NCBI RefSeq assembly: GCF_018986915.1
Contig: NZ_CP076723.1
Coordinates: 708,501 to 772,500 of the forward strand
DNA: 64,000 nucleotides
Direction of reading: 5' to 3'
Source of the DNA: Geomonas oryzisoli
GTDB lineage: Bacteria > Desulfobacterota > Desulfuromonadia > Geobacterales > Geobacteraceae
This document shows, piece after piece, positions 1 to 9,476 of this stretch. A model generated the notes under the pieces. That model was not told where the DNA came from, did not search any database, and saw only the letters and a list, made by a program, of their open reading frames with translations. The number at the start of each line of letters is the position of its first letter. The stretch's first letter is position 1. The position numbers and the translations under genes are program-made.

Positions 1-1128
<1,128 letters not shown>

Positions 1129-1139
1129 TCGCAAACCTT

Positions 1140-1245
1140 CAACGCAAAGCCGCGGAGGCGCGCAGACGCCGAGGAAGACTCCTTCCCGGTTTCTCGCTCC
1201 TCTCCGCGGCTTTGCGACTTTGCGCCTTTGCGTTACAGCCTTTGA
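1140..1245. repeat. Dispersed imperfect palindrome (cgcaaag family) between guaB and guaA
   Basis: The 143-bp gap holds two arms, one with cgcaaagccgcggaggcg and one with ctccgcggctttgcg, that are roughly complementary. The same family of 'cgcaaag..gcagagacgc / ctttgcgcctttgcgt' sequence recurs at about 30551-30660, 30700-30890, 32570-32620 and 33780-33815, and, in a variant, in the tandem array at 29247-29990. It could form a long hairpin in the guaBA transcript. Confidence 0.7.
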
Positions 1246-1271
1246 CTTTCAATAGATAAGGAACCAAGACA

Positions 1272-2822
1272 ATGACCGTAGATATCCACTCAGAAAAGGT
1301 GCTGATCCTCGACTTCGGCTCCCAGGTGACCCAGCTCATCGCGCGCCGGGTGAGGGAGCAGAGCGTGTACTGCGAAATCCACCCCTACAACATGGCGCTC
1401 GAGAAGATCAAGGCCTTCGCCCCCAAGGGGATCATCCTCTCCGGCGGCCCCTCCAGCGTCTACGACAAGGACGCCCCGCACTCCGACCTCGGCATCTACG
1501 ACCTCGGCATCCCGGTCCTGGGCATCTGCTACGGCATGCAGCTCATGACCCAGCAGCTGGGCGGGCGCGTCGAGCGCTGCGACAAGCGCGAATTCGGCCG
1601 CGCCACCCTGGTCCTCGACGGCGAGAGCGAGATCTTCTCCGGCTTCGAAGGGGGCGCCGAAGTCTGGATGTCCCACGGCGACCGCATCGAGCAGATGCCG
1701 GCCGGCTTCAAGCTGATGGCCCACACCACCGGCTGCCCGGTGGCCGCCATGAAGGACGAGAAGAAGAACTTCTACGGCGTCCAGTTCCACCCCGAAGTGG
1801 TGCACACCCCGCGCGGCGACGAGATGCTGGGCAACTTCCTGTTCAACGTCTGCGGCTCCAAGCCGACCTGGACCATGGCCAACTTCATCGAGACTGAGAT
1901 CGAGGAGATCCGCAGGAAGGTCGGCACCGGCAAGGTGCTGTGCGCCCTCTCCGGCGGGGTCGACTCCTCGGTCGTCGCCGTCCTCATCCACAAGGCGATC
2001 GGCGACCAGCTCCAGTGCGTCTTCGTGAACAACGGCCTCTTGCGTAAGGGCGAGGCCGAGAAGGTGGTGAACCTCTTCACCAAGCACTTCAAGATCAACC
2101 TCGACTACGTCGACGCCACCGACCGCTTCCTCAACATGCTGGACGGCGTCTCCGACCCCGAGCAGAAGCGCAAGATCATCGGCAACGAGTTCATCTACCT
2201 CTTCGAGGAGGAGGCCAAGAAGCTCGGCCAGGTCGACTACCTGGCGCAGGGCACCCTCTACCCCGACGTGATCGAATCCGTTTCCACCAAGGGCCCCTCC
2301 GCCGTCATCAAGAGCCACCACAACGTGGGCGGCCTCCCCGAGAAGATGAACCTGAAGCTCCTCGAGCCGGTGCGCGAGCTCTTCAAGGACGAGGTGAGGC
2401 TCCTGGGCAAGGAGCTGGGCATGCCCGACGAGGTGGTCTACCGCCAGCCCTTCCCGGGCCCGGGGCTTGCCATCCGCTGCATCGGTGAACTCTCCGTGGA
2501 GAAGCTCGACATCCTGCGTGAGGCCGACGCCATCGTCATCGAGGAAATCCGCAAGGCTGGGTTATATCGCGACATCTGGCAGTCCTTTGCCGTGCTGCTG
2601 CCGGTGAAAACCGTCGGCGTCATGGGGGATGCCCGCACCTACGAGTGGACCGTGGCCCTGCGCGCGGTCAACTCCCTGGACGGCATGACCGCCGACTGGG
2701 TCAAGCTTCCCTACGAGCTTTTGGGGAGCATATCCTCGCGAATCATCAACGAAGTGAAGGGTGTCAACCGCGTGGTGTACGACATCAGCCAGAAGCCCCC
2801 GGCGACCATCGAGTGGGAATAA
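1272..2822 (+). CDS. guaA: GMP synthase (glutamine-hydrolysing)
   Basis: Converts XMP to GMP using ATP and glutamine. Order of domains over 516 residues: class I glutamine amidotransferase (about 9-195) with the nucleophile in GICYGMQ and the His/Glu pair in QFHPEV; ATP pyrophosphatase domain starting near residue 210 with the P-loop LSGGVDSS; C-terminal dimerisation domain ending in the conserved KPPATIEWE. Full length for the family. The ATG follows an aaggaacc-type ribosome site. It pairs with guaB upstream and is followed by a strong hairpin at 2862-2900. Confidence 0.98.
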   Translation: MTVDIHSEKVLILDFGSQVTQLIARRVREQSVYCEIHPYNMALEKIKAFAPKGIILSGGPSSVYDKDAPHSDLGIYDLGIPVLGICYGMQLMTQQLGGRVERCDKREFGRATLVLDGESEIFSGFEGGAEVWMSHGDRIEQMPAGFKLMAHTTGCPVAAMKDEKKNFYGVQFHPEVVHTPRGDEMLGNFLFNVCGSKPTWTMANFIETEIEEIRRKVGTGKVLCALSGGVDSSVVAVLIHKAIGDQLQCVFVNNGLLRKGEAEKVVNLFTKHFKINLDYVDATDRFLNMLDGVSDPEQKRKIIGNEFIYLFEEEAKKLGQVDYLAQGTLYPDVIESVSTKGPSAVIKSHHNVGGLPEKMNLKLLEPVRELFKDEVRLLGKELGMPDEVVYRQPFPGPGLAIRCIGELSVEKLDILREADAIVIEEIRKAGLYRDIWQSFAVLLPVKTVGVMGDARTYEWTVALRAVNSLDGMTADWVKLPYELLGSISSRIINEVKGVNRVVYDISQKPPATIEWE

Positions 2823-2861
2823 TTCCCGTCCGTCCTTTTTAGAAGGTTCGTTTATTGCACA

Positions 2862-2905
2862 AAAACACCGCGGTGACCGGCGCAAGCCGGTCCCGCGGTT
2901 CTTTC
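2862..2905 (+). terminator. Hairpin after guaA
   Basis: Arms accgcggtgaccggc and gccggtcccgcggt are separated by a short gcaa loop and followed by tctttc. This is a strong stem with a weak T-tract, so a plausible intrinsic terminator for the gua unit. Confidence 0.6.
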
Positions 2906-2916
2906 GTATCAGGGGC

Positions 2917-2952
2917 CGAGGGGACTGGCTCCGCAGGTGCCTGTCCCCTTTG
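2917..2952. repeat. REP-like palindrome (gggactggctccg..tgcctgtccc)
   Basis: A 35-bp element gggactggctccg-caggtgcctgtcccc. Two more copies, in inverted orientation to each other, lie at 27655-27692 and 27735-27770. Short intergenic palindromes of this kind behave as REP elements in other bacteria; the mobilising protein, if any, is not in the window. Confidence 0.65.
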
Positions 2953-2981
2953 CCTCTGTCCCTTCAACGCTGGAGTGACCA

Positions 2982-3647
2982 ATGGATCCCATCCGCCTGC
3001 TCATCTTCGACCTGGACGGCACGCTGATCGATTCCCTGCCCGACCTGACCGACGCCACGAACCTGATCCGCGAGCGGCACGGTCTGCCGCGCATCGAAAT
3101 AAGCGATGTGCGCAAACTGGTGGGGCAGGGGGCGCGCTCCCTGGTGGAGCGGGCGCTACCCGGCGTGGGCGGGCCCGACATCGAGCGGGCGCTGGAAGAG
3201 TTCCTGGCCTACAACCTGGCCCACATAGCCGACAAGACCCGTCCCTATCCCGGCGTTCCCGAGACCCTGCTGGAGCTTTCCGGGCTGGGGATCCCGATGG
3301 TGGTCCTGTCCAACAAGAACGTGGCCCTGTGCCGGGAAGTGCTGGCGAAACTGGGGCTGGAACCGCGGTTCACCGACATCTTCGGGGCCGATTCCTTCCC
3401 CTGTCGCAAACCCTCTCCCGAGCCGGTCCTTGCCGTGCTGAAGGAATTCGGCGTAGCCGCCGGCGAATGCATCATGGTCGGCGACAGTGTCAACGACATT
3501 GCCGCCGGAGGCGGAGCGGGAGTGTGGACCGTCGGTTGCAGCTACGGTTACGGTGATGCCGTCGAGCTCGCAGATGCCCATTACCGCATCCCCGACTTTC
3601 CCTCTCTGCTAGATCTTCCGTTTGCGCAAGGAAAAAACGAGTCGTGA
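2982..3647 (+). CDS. gph: Phosphoglycolate phosphatase-like HAD hydrolase
   Basis: A 221-residue HAD-superfamily phosphatase, most likely acting on 2-phosphoglycolate. HAD motif I is IFDLDGTLID near residue 9 (nucleophile Asp and the general acid two residues on), motif II VVLSNKN near 107, motif III Lys in CRKPSPEP near 141, and motif IV MVGDSVNDIAAG near 165. The cap domain lies between motifs I and II. The assignment within the Gph/PGP group rests on overall layout; other small-molecule phosphatases share it. Transcribed alone after the guaA hairpin. Confidence 0.85.
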   Translation: MDPIRLLIFDLDGTLIDSLPDLTDATNLIRERHGLPRIEISDVRKLVGQGARSLVERALPGVGGPDIERALEEFLAYNLAHIADKTRPYPGVPETLLELSGLGIPMVVLSNKNVALCREVLAKLGLEPRFTDIFGADSFPCRKPSPEPVLAVLKEFGVAAGECIMVGDSVNDIAAGGGAGVWTVGCSYGYGDAVELADAHYRIPDFPSLLDLPFAQGKNES

Positions 3648-3658
3648 TGAAAAAAGGC

Positions 3659-3684
3659 TAAAGTTATTGCAAAGGGTGTCGAAA
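3659..3684 (+). promoter_or_regulatory. Sigma-28 (FliA)-type promoter upstream of flgM
   Basis: TAAAGTT, an 11-bp spacer, then TGTCGAAA resembles the flagellar sigma-28 consensus (TAAAGTTT-N11-GCCGATAA). It lies 46 bp upstream of flgM, a gene classically transcribed by FliA. Confidence 0.55.
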
Positions 3685-3729
3685 CGGAAGTAAACCTACA
3701 CCTACCTGACCAACTGGGGGCGAGAACAG

Positions 3730-4020
3730 ATGAAAGTAGAAGACCTCAATTCCAACCCGGCCGTTTCCCATCTTGCCGTCGTGCGTAACGACAAGCCCGA
3801 TACCGGCGAAGTGCAAGCGGAAGCGGCCAAGCAGCAGGCAGCCGCCGACAAAGTCGAACTGTCCAGCTACATGCCCGTAGTTCCCACCTCCAAGCAGAGG
3901 CGGGAAGATATCCGGGTGGACCGGGTCGAGGAATTACGTACGCAGATCAAGAGTGGCACCTACCAGGTATCCAGTCAGGACCTGGCCGAGAAGATGCTCA
4001 GCAAGCTCGTAGTGAAGTAG
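3730..4020 (+). CDS. flgM: Anti-sigma-28 factor FlgM
   Basis: A 96-residue protein with FlgM features: a low-complexity, Ala/Gln-rich and probably disordered N-terminal half, then a C-terminal sigma-binding part with alternating charged residues (VDRVEELRTQIKSGTY...AEKMLSKLV). FlgM holds FliA inactive until exported through the finished hook. The sigma-28-like site at 3659-3684 supports flagellar late-class control. Unusually, no flgN, flgK or other flagellar gene is adjacent; the next feature is the tRNA with its insertions. Confidence 0.85.
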   Translation: MKVEDLNSNPAVSHLAVVRNDKPDTGEVQAEAAKQQAAADKVELSSYMPVVPTSKQRREDIRVDRVEELRTQIKSGTYQVSSQDLAEKMLSKLVVK

Positions 4021-4173
4021 AGTCCGGCCCGAGTCTTCGTCTTCAGGTGCCGTGGTGAAAAGGGGCGGCCGTCTCCCGCCCCGTACCAACCCGTCCACTG
4101 TCCCATCCACTGTCGAACCCAATAAAACCATTGACAAGATCCGTCCGATGGGGTAAAAGTTTTCTTCCACCAA

Positions 4174-4248
<75 letters not shown>

Positions 4249-4256
4249 AAGAATTC

Positions 4257-4290
4257 AAGGGCTTAGCCATTTAAGGCTAAGCCCTTTTTC
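4257..4290 (+). terminator. Terminator of tRNA-Gly
   Basis: Perfect 12-bp stem aagggcttagcc / ggctaagccctt with a 6-nt loop followed by a T-run. The same hairpin, with base changes, follows both other copies of the tRNA 3' end (6324-6355 and 15745-15776). Confidence 0.9.
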
Positions 4291-4394
4291 GTTGCTTCTT
4301 GCCATTTGCAACCGTTTTGCAACCGTTTTGCTGACAAATATCCAAACTCTGGCTGAGCTTCACAGAGCACCGCGCCTTTCTTTTGCAGTGACCC

Positions 4395-4502
4395 TTGACA
4401 ATAATCCATATACACTTTACAACATTATTTCATATGGATTGTAGTGCAACAAATCATATGAGTTGTCTAGCCGCAATTCATATGGATAGGGCGGTGCAGA
4501 AC
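4395..4502 (+). promoter_or_regulatory. Candidate promoter with four 24-bp phased CATATG operators upstream of the fic gene
   Basis: A TTGACA box at 4395 is followed by CATATA at 4407 and CATATG at 4431, 4455 and 4479, an exact 24-bp period. The 4455 site is the centre of a near-palindrome ACAAATCATATGAGTTGT, and the TTGT after CATATG is kept in the 4431 site. The array begins within the probable -10 region, so a bound protein would repress. The stretch 4249-4681 has no credible gene. Confidence 0.6.
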
Positions 4503-4681
4503 ATAGAGAAAACGAGGCCAGGGGAAATCCCCTTTAACCTTGAAACGAGATGGCGACGCGCGATGCTGTAAAACGGGGGACACTTTAAGATGTTCCGTGG
4601 CTGCGTGTTGCCGCTTACCGGCGATAAACGTTATTGCGAAGAATCCGCCCCCCGGGGACGCGGTAGAGGAAGGAGCTTCAA

Positions 4682-6211
4682 GTGAAAGTGAGTCCGGGGC
4701 AGAGGCTTTTTTCGGATGCCCTGCAGGCGCTCAAGGCGTTGCAGGATGCAGGACGGACGGTGTTGAAGTCGGAGGAACTCAGCCGGCAGCAGCGGGAAGT
4801 TCTGGTCAAGAACGGCTTCCTGCGTCAGGTCGTCAGGGGGTGGTATATGCCGTCACGCCCCGACGAGGCGCCTGGTGATACAACCCCTTGGCATGCGGCG
4901 CTGAAGAATTTTGTCCGGGAGTACTGTGACGGCCGCTTCGATGAGCTGTGGCACGCCTCTCCGGAATACTCCGTGGCGCTCCATGTGGGGGCGACGGTTC
5001 CTCCCCGACAGATTGTAGTCTGGTCGCCCAAAGCGAGCAACGGTATCCTGCAGCTTCCCGATGCCTTCTCCTTGCTCGACTACAGAAGGGACATCGATCC
5101 CGGCCGGGTGGAACTGGTGTCGGGGGTGCGGGTGATGCCCCTGTCGCTTGCCATGATCAAGGTTCCAGAGGCTTTCTTCCGCAGTTCAGTTCGGGACGCA
5201 CGCATCGCACTGCACCAGGTCGACCCGTCCGACTTGCTCAGGGATCTGGTGGAAGGTGGGCACTCCGCCATCGCCGGCAGGCTCGCCGGAGCGCTCCGGG
5301 CCGTGGGGCGGGGGCAGGTGGCCGATGAAATCCTTTCCACCATGCGCGCGGTGGGATATGCCGTTACCGAGACGAACCCTTTTACCGTTCCCCTGTTAGA
5401 ATTCCACCTCGGAGAGGCGAAGTCGCCTTACGTACTCCGCATGCGGCTCATGTGGCAGGAGATGCGCGGGGCGGTGCTGGATGCCTTTCCTGGCGAACCG
5501 GGGCCGCCCGCAGACGTGGTCGAATTTATGGACACCGTCGAGGAAGCCTACGCGAGCGATGCCTACCACTCCCTTTCCATCGAGGGGTACCGAGTCTCCG
5601 ACGATCTGATTCGCCGGGTAGCCGGTGGGGGATGGAGTCCCGATACTGCTCCGGCTGACCTGGAGGCGAAGAACGCCCTGGCGGCACGGGGGTACTGGCT
5701 GGCCCACAACAAGGTGAAGGAGACCATGGTCCGGATGTTCTCAGGCGAGAACCCGGGAGACGCCTACCGCGCCGACCATGCGGGGTGGTACCAGAGTCTT
5801 TGGGAGCCCTGTGTCGCTGCTGGAATTCTGAGGCCGGTCGATCTCGCCGGCTACCGGAGTCACCAGGTCTTCATCAAGAACGCGAGCCATGTCCCTCCCT
5901 CGAGAGAAGCAGTGCGGGAGATGATGCCTGAACTGTGCGCCTTGCTGAAGGCGGAGGAGAGCGCGGCGGTGCGTGCGGTCCTCGGGCATTTCATGTTCGT
6001 GTACATCCATCCCTACATGGACGGCAACGGCAGACTGGGGAGGTTCCTGATGAACGCCATGCTCGGGTCGGGAGGATATCCCTGGACGGTAATCCGGGTG
6101 GAGCGGCGTGGAGAGTACCTGGACGCGCTCGAGGCGGCGAGTTCGCGCGGGGATATCGCACCCCTGGCTCAATTCATCAGCAATTGCATGGAGGGGGGAC
6201 TCCAGCATTAG
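4682..6211 (+). CDS. Fic-domain protein with N-terminal AbiEi-like winged-helix region
   Basis: A 509-residue protein. GTG start chosen because of aaggagc 7 bp upstream. The C-terminal third has the Fic active site HPYMDGNGRLGR with the catalytic His near residue 443; such enzymes transfer AMP or other nucleotide moieties to target proteins. SLSIEG near residue 297 fits the (S/T)xxxE(G/N) inhibitory helix, located N-terminal to the Fic core within the same chain, so it is probably auto-inhibited. The first ~60 residues (LKSEELSRQQREVLVKNGF..VVRGWYM) resemble the winged helix of AbiEi antitoxins and DUF6088-type regulators, which bind their own promoters. It is the only gene between the tRNA and the next copy of its 3' end. 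The target protein cannot be inferred. Confidence 0.85.
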   Translation: MKVSPGQRLFSDALQALKALQDAGRTVLKSEELSRQQREVLVKNGFLRQVVRGWYMPSRPDEAPGDTTPWHAALKNFVREYCDGRFDELWHASPEYSVALHVGATVPPRQIVVWSPKASNGILQLPDAFSLLDYRRDIDPGRVELVSGVRVMPLSLAMIKVPEAFFRSSVRDARIALHQVDPSDLLRDLVEGGHSAIAGRLAGALRAVGRGQVADEILSTMRAVGYAVTETNPFTVPLLEFHLGEAKSPYVLRMRLMWQEMRGAVLDAFPGEPGPPADVVEFMDTVEEAYASDAYHSLSIEGYRVSDDLIRRVAGGGWSPDTAPADLEAKNALAARGYWLAHNKVKETMVRMFSGENPGDAYRADHAGWYQSLWEPCVAAGILRPVDLAGYRSHQVFIKNASHVPPSREAVREMMPELCALLKAEESAAVRAVLGHFMFVYIHPYMDGNGRLGRFLMNAMLGSGGYPWTVIRVERRGEYLDALEAASSRGDIAPLAQFISNCMEGGLQH

Positions 6212-6301
6212 TCTGCACACCGATGTACAAGGACTTGTATGAAAGAGTACAAGTCCCTGTGCGCTTGAATACAAAGTTTTTTACGCGGATCCTTCCTCTT
6301 C

Positions 6302-6355
6302 TTTCCCGCTCCAAAAAAAGGTTAAGGGCCTAGCCAGCAACGGCTAAGCCCTTTT
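6302..6355 (+). repeat. Second copy of tRNA-Gly 3' end plus terminator (att-like)
   Basis: TTTCCCGCTCCAAA (6302-6315) equals the last 14 bases around the tRNA 3' end and is followed by the hairpin aagggcctagcc / ggctaagccctt and a T-run, matching the tRNA's own terminator except for one C-A mismatch. It delimits a first inserted segment at about 4246-6310. Confidence 0.75.
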
Positions 6356-6423
6356 TAATTCACTTGTTGCGTAAAGCTTTCGTTTATTGTGGTCACGGCT
6401 TTTGGGCACAGAAGGTACATGTC

Positions 6424-7191
6424 TCAAAGTTGCTGTTCAAGTTTGTGAAGACTCAGTCGCCCATCAGCGTTTACAGCCTCGCTTTCACATGCGATTGTTC
6501 CCTTTTGCGTCAATACAGGACTGCGGCAGTGTTTAATTTCCTCCATCTTTTTACCATCCATGCTAAAAACCACCACCTTGTGTAGCAGTTCGTCCCCCGC
6601 CTGCTCGAGTGCACATTGATATGCAAACATCTCTCGCCTCACCGTGAACTTCTCCGGGGTTACACAGTTTTCCTGCAAAAGGTGACGTTGCCCCTTTTGG
6701 CCTACCAGGACTACCCGCTCTCTTCTACCTTCCAGTGCATCCTCTATAGTTCCGCTGTAGTAACGTGAGATGATGATATGCCGGTTACCTTGCAGCGGTT
6801 GAATTGTCGAAACTCGATCAATATCTTCCCAGTTCACAGTGGAGGACGGAACATCTGCAATTGACGGATCGACGGCGGTTTCCCTAAAGGCCAATAGAGT
6901 CCCTGCCTTGACACTGCATTTCTTTACATAGCCCCCACTAAGATGCGATGCTTTGAGTGACTTGGCTGCGGCTGCAGCTGAAGGCTCAAGGTGTGCAGCC
7001 CACACGAAGATATTTTTGTTATCACCACAGTCACGGGTCTGCACGACGATTCCTTGGCCTTCGCCAGATCTTTTCCACTTCCGTGCGATGCCGGCAGGCG
7101 TGGAGTCGCTAGCGCCAATGACAAGCCATACATTTTCAGCCAGCGCCGGAGAGGACGCTAGGATTAGGCACACCATTACCATCCATTTCAT
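6424..7191 (-). CDS. Exported protein, probable periplasmic partner of the M15-type peptidase
   Basis: 255 residues. An upstream in-frame Met exists, but ATG at 7191 is preferred: it follows a GGAGAG site and starts a clean signal peptide (MKWMVMVCLILASSPALA). The mature part contains six or more Cys residues, suggesting disulfides in the periplasm. I do not recognise a family. Its ATG overlaps the stop of the upstream peptidoglycan-hydrolase gene as ATGA, so translation is coupled. This arrangement is typical of an effector followed by its immunity protein, but the role is inferred from context only. Confidence 0.7.
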   Translation of the reverse strand: MKWMVMVCLILASSPALAENVWLVIGASDSTPAGIARKWKRSGEGQGIVVQTRDCGDNKNIFVWAAHLEPSAAAAAKSLKASHLSGGYVKKCSVKAGTLLAFRETAVDPSIADVPSSTVNWEDIDRVSTIQPLQGNRHIIISRYYSGTIEDALEGRRERVVLVGQKGQRHLLQENCVTPEKFTVRREMFAYQCALEQAGDELLHKVVVFSMDGKKMEEIKHCRSPVLTQKGTIACESEAVNADGRLSLHKLEQQL

Positions 7192-7868
7192 AACCCACTC
7201 TCCTGTTTGATGCTCTGTAAACGCGAGTTCGGCAGTAATTGAACATGAGCAACATCGCGGAAACTGCTCCAATCCCCACCCCAGATTAAGCCGAGCGACT
7301 TAGCGGCATTGCCGAGGGCACTCCAGAACCCTGCAATCTCGGCTTGGCCGGTCCACCCAAAGCGTGAATCGATAATGTCTGCTGCATAAGAATTGGGAGT
7401 GCCATCGGGCAGTTGTGCATTATGGAAGCTGAATTTAACCTTTGACCGGCCCGAAGAATACAAAGCAAGCTGAACGGATACGGACCTCCATCCGTAATAG
7501 ATATGGGGGCGGAACCCTGCTGAGTGTAGGTGCTCCAGGACTGGTTGAAGTTTTGACCGGAGGTTGGGGGCAACGCTTTTCAACTTCTTTTCCTGCGACC
7601 ATTGCGAACTGTCTCCGCTCCATTCAAATAAGGCGTGGCTTGCATCGCTCAGTTTTCGCAAACTGTCACTGTACGGTTCTATCAGGCCTGTAGGATGAGC
7701 CATAAATGAAGCTTGAAATTTTTTTATGGCAGCAATGGTATCTGCACCACAGATACCGCGACCTGGCGCGAGCCCGTACCCTTTAGACTTCAGGATCGTT
7801 TGTACCCTCAGGACATCGATGGTGTAGTTTCGTCCTCCCTCGCCGACAGAGTCCACCAAATGTACCAT
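7188..7868 (-). CDS. Peptidoglycan-binding and M15-like peptidase domain protein, no signal peptide
   Basis: 226 residues from ATG 7868, preferred over an upstream in-frame ATG at 7886 because GGGAGGGG lies just before it. Residues ~6-60 form a peptidoglycan-binding domain (SVGEGGRN..DVLRVQTILKSKGY.. then CGADTIAAIKKFQ). The C-terminal half looks like an M15 (VanY/CwlK, endolysin-type) carboxypeptidase with zinc ligands likely in FHNAQLPDG...AADIID and DVAHVQ. There is no export signal, although the substrate is in the wall, so it must be delivered by another route: phage-like lysis, injection or a secretion system. First gene of a two-gene unit with 6424-7191. Confidence 0.72.
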   Translation of the reverse strand: MVHLVDSVGEGGRNYTIDVLRVQTILKSKGYGLAPGRGICGADTIAAIKKFQASFMAHPTGLIEPYSDSLRKLSDASHALFEWSGDSSQWSQEKKLKSVAPNLRSKLQPVLEHLHSAGFRPHIYYGWRSVSVQLALYSSGRSKVKFSFHNAQLPDGTPNSYAADIIDSRFGWTGQAEIAGFWSALGNAAKSLGLIWGGDWSSFRDVAHVQLLPNSRLQSIKQESGL

Positions 7869-7967
7869 CTGCCCCTCCCGGACCATTCGATTGTATGGAA
7901 TTAAAAAATACCAATCTTAAATCTGAAGTCAAACCTGCTACTGACCTTAAATAAGGGCCTCTTGCAT

Positions 7968-8007
7968 CTCTCAGATGTCCTCAGATTTTCTCCGTGGCCA
8001 ATGGTTT
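7968..8007. repeat. Dispersed repeat (ctccgtggccaatggtt family), single arm
   Basis: ctctcagatgtcctcagattttctccgtggccaatggttt-type sequence. Matching arms occur at 11875-11994 (both arms), 20212-20250 (one arm) and 36348-36513 (both arms). Confidence 0.65.
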
Positions 8008-8073
8008 CTGGTTCGTTTACAACTTGCCACCGCCCGCGCCTTTCTGTTACAACATCCACCTACTATATTTCTC

Positions 8074-8108
8074 AGGGCGGGTTCCCAAGGGACCCGCCCT
8101 TGCTTTTT
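8074..8108 (+). terminator. Intrinsic terminator immediately upstream of the Hsp70-like gene
   Basis: Stem agggcgggt / acccgccct with a tcccaaggg loop, then a run of eight T. The T-run ends only about 15 bp before the next start codon. No convincing gene on the + strand precedes it within 1.8 kb, so it may act as an attenuator in the leader of 8123-9403. Confidence 0.8.
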
Positions 8109-8122
8109 TTTCGGGAGTCTGC

Positions 8123-9403
8123 ATGAAGGTAGTTTTCGGCATCGATTTTGGAACCACCAATTCCGCACTTTCCATCTATCGAGAGGGCAAGGTCGACGTC
8201 GTCGACATCGACGAGTCCAGCGCCAACGCCTCGCTGATGCGCTCCGTCCTGTACTTCAACGAGGATGACGCGATCTTCACCGGTCAGGAAGCCATCAGCC
8301 AGTACGTTGGCGACGGCGCGACCGGCCGTTTCATGCAGTCGATCAAAAACTTCCTCCCCAACCGGAGCTTCGAGGGGACCGAGGTCTTCGGCAAGAAGTA
8401 CGGCATCGAAGACCTGGTGGCCATCATTCTCAGGAGGATCAAGGCGAAGGGGGAGGCCTATGTCGGCGTTCCCGTGGACAGCGTCGTCCTGGGACGCCCG
8501 GTCGTTTTCTCGGAGGACCCGGAAAAGGATGCCCTGGCGCAGCAGCGTTTGGAGAAGGCGGCGCGCAAGGCGGGCTTCCGCCACATCCATTTCCAGTTCG
8601 AGCCTGTTGCCGCCGCCCTCTCGTACGAAGAGACCCTTCCCGCCGGGGCCGAAAAACTGGTCTTCATAGGCGACTTCGGCGGCGGTACCTCGGACTTCAC
8701 CGTGATCCGTGTCAAGGGGGGAGCGTTTGCGCGGGCCGACCGGCGCGCCGACGTCCTCTCCATCGGCGGGGTCTATACTGCCGGCGACAAGTTCGACTCG
8801 CAGATCATGTGGGAGAAGGTGGCCAGGTATTTCGGCCGCGGCGTGCAGTACAAGGGGATGGGGAAGGACGAACTGTTCGACATCCCGCACAGCATTATCT
8901 ACACCCTGTGCCAGTGGCACCGGATTCCGCTTTTGCGCGCGAGAAAGACCCGTGAGCAGATCCGGCTCATCAAAAACGCCGCCACAGACAGGCAGGCCCT
9001 GGAAAACCTGGAGCACCTTATCAGCGACAACTATGGTTTCTTCCTGTTCCAGTGCATCGAGAAGGCGAAATGCGAGCTGTCGCAGCGGGACGCCGCGCAG
9101 GTGATTTTCCAGGAGCGCGGCCTGACCATCGAAGAAGGGATCACGAGGGCGGAGTTCGAAAGCATTAACCGGGACAACCTGGGCCGGATCTCCGGCTGCA
9201 TAGACGAAGTGGTCAGCAGGTCAGGAGCAAGGAGCGAGCAGATCGACACCGTGTTCCTCACCGGGGGCACCTCGCGCATTCCGATGATCCGGCGCCTTTT
9301 CCAAGAGCGTTTCGGTCCCGACAAACTGGAGCACCGCAACGCTTTCACCAGCGTCGTTCACGGCCTGGGGGCGAGCGTGCCGCTTTTTCATGCAGGCAGT
9401 TAG
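8123..9403 (+). CDS. Hsp70-family ATPase, YegD-like
   Basis: 426 residues from ATG 8123 (gggag upstream). Actin-fold ATPase motifs: phosphate-1 FGIDFGTTNSAL near residue 5, phosphate-2 GDFGGGTSDFTV near residue 185, and adenosine motif FLTGGTSRIP near residue 380. The substrate-binding beta-sandwich and helical lid of DnaK are absent, as in E. coli YegD and related short Hsp70 proteins, so it is an ATPase-only chaperone relative of unknown client. A strong terminator hairpin sits directly in front of its ribosome site. Monocistronic. Confidence 0.85.
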   Translation: MKVVFGIDFGTTNSALSIYREGKVDVVDIDESSANASLMRSVLYFNEDDAIFTGQEAISQYVGDGATGRFMQSIKNFLPNRSFEGTEVFGKKYGIEDLVAIILRRIKAKGEAYVGVPVDSVVLGRPVVFSEDPEKDALAQQRLEKAARKAGFRHIHFQFEPVAAALSYEETLPAGAEKLVFIGDFGGGTSDFTVIRVKGGAFARADRRADVLSIGGVYTAGDKFDSQIMWEKVARYFGRGVQYKGMGKDELFDIPHSIIYTLCQWHRIPLLRARKTREQIRLIKNAATDRQALENLEHLISDNYGFFLFQCIEKAKCELSQRDAAQVIFQERGLTIEEGITRAEFESINRDNLGRISGCIDEVVSRSGARSEQIDTVFLTGGTSRIPMIRRLFQERFGPDKLEHRNAFTSVVHGLGASVPLFHAGS

Positions 9404-9424
9404 ATCGCTGTAGATTCAGCGGGA

Positions 9425-9462
9425 AGAGCCGGACAGCGAAGCTGCCCGGCTCTTTGATTTTC
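9425..9462 (+). terminator. Terminator after the Hsp70-like gene
   Basis: Stem agagccgg / ccggctct around acagcgaagctgc, followed by ttgatttt. It lies between this gene and the convergent PEP-CTERM gene and may serve both. Confidence 0.7.
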
Positions 9463-9476
9463 CACTGGCGGCGGGA

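Noticed and set aside
1140..1245. c-di-GMP (GEMM) riboswitch because of gcaaacc and cgcaaagcc
   Set aside because: The order and the surrounding GAAA and receptor segments of GEMM RNAs are missing, and the sequence belongs to the dispersed cgcaaag palindrome family.
1290..2321. Long open frames opposite guaA and other GC-rich genes
   Set aside because: They follow from third-position GC bias, have no ribosome sites and lie entirely inside secure genes.
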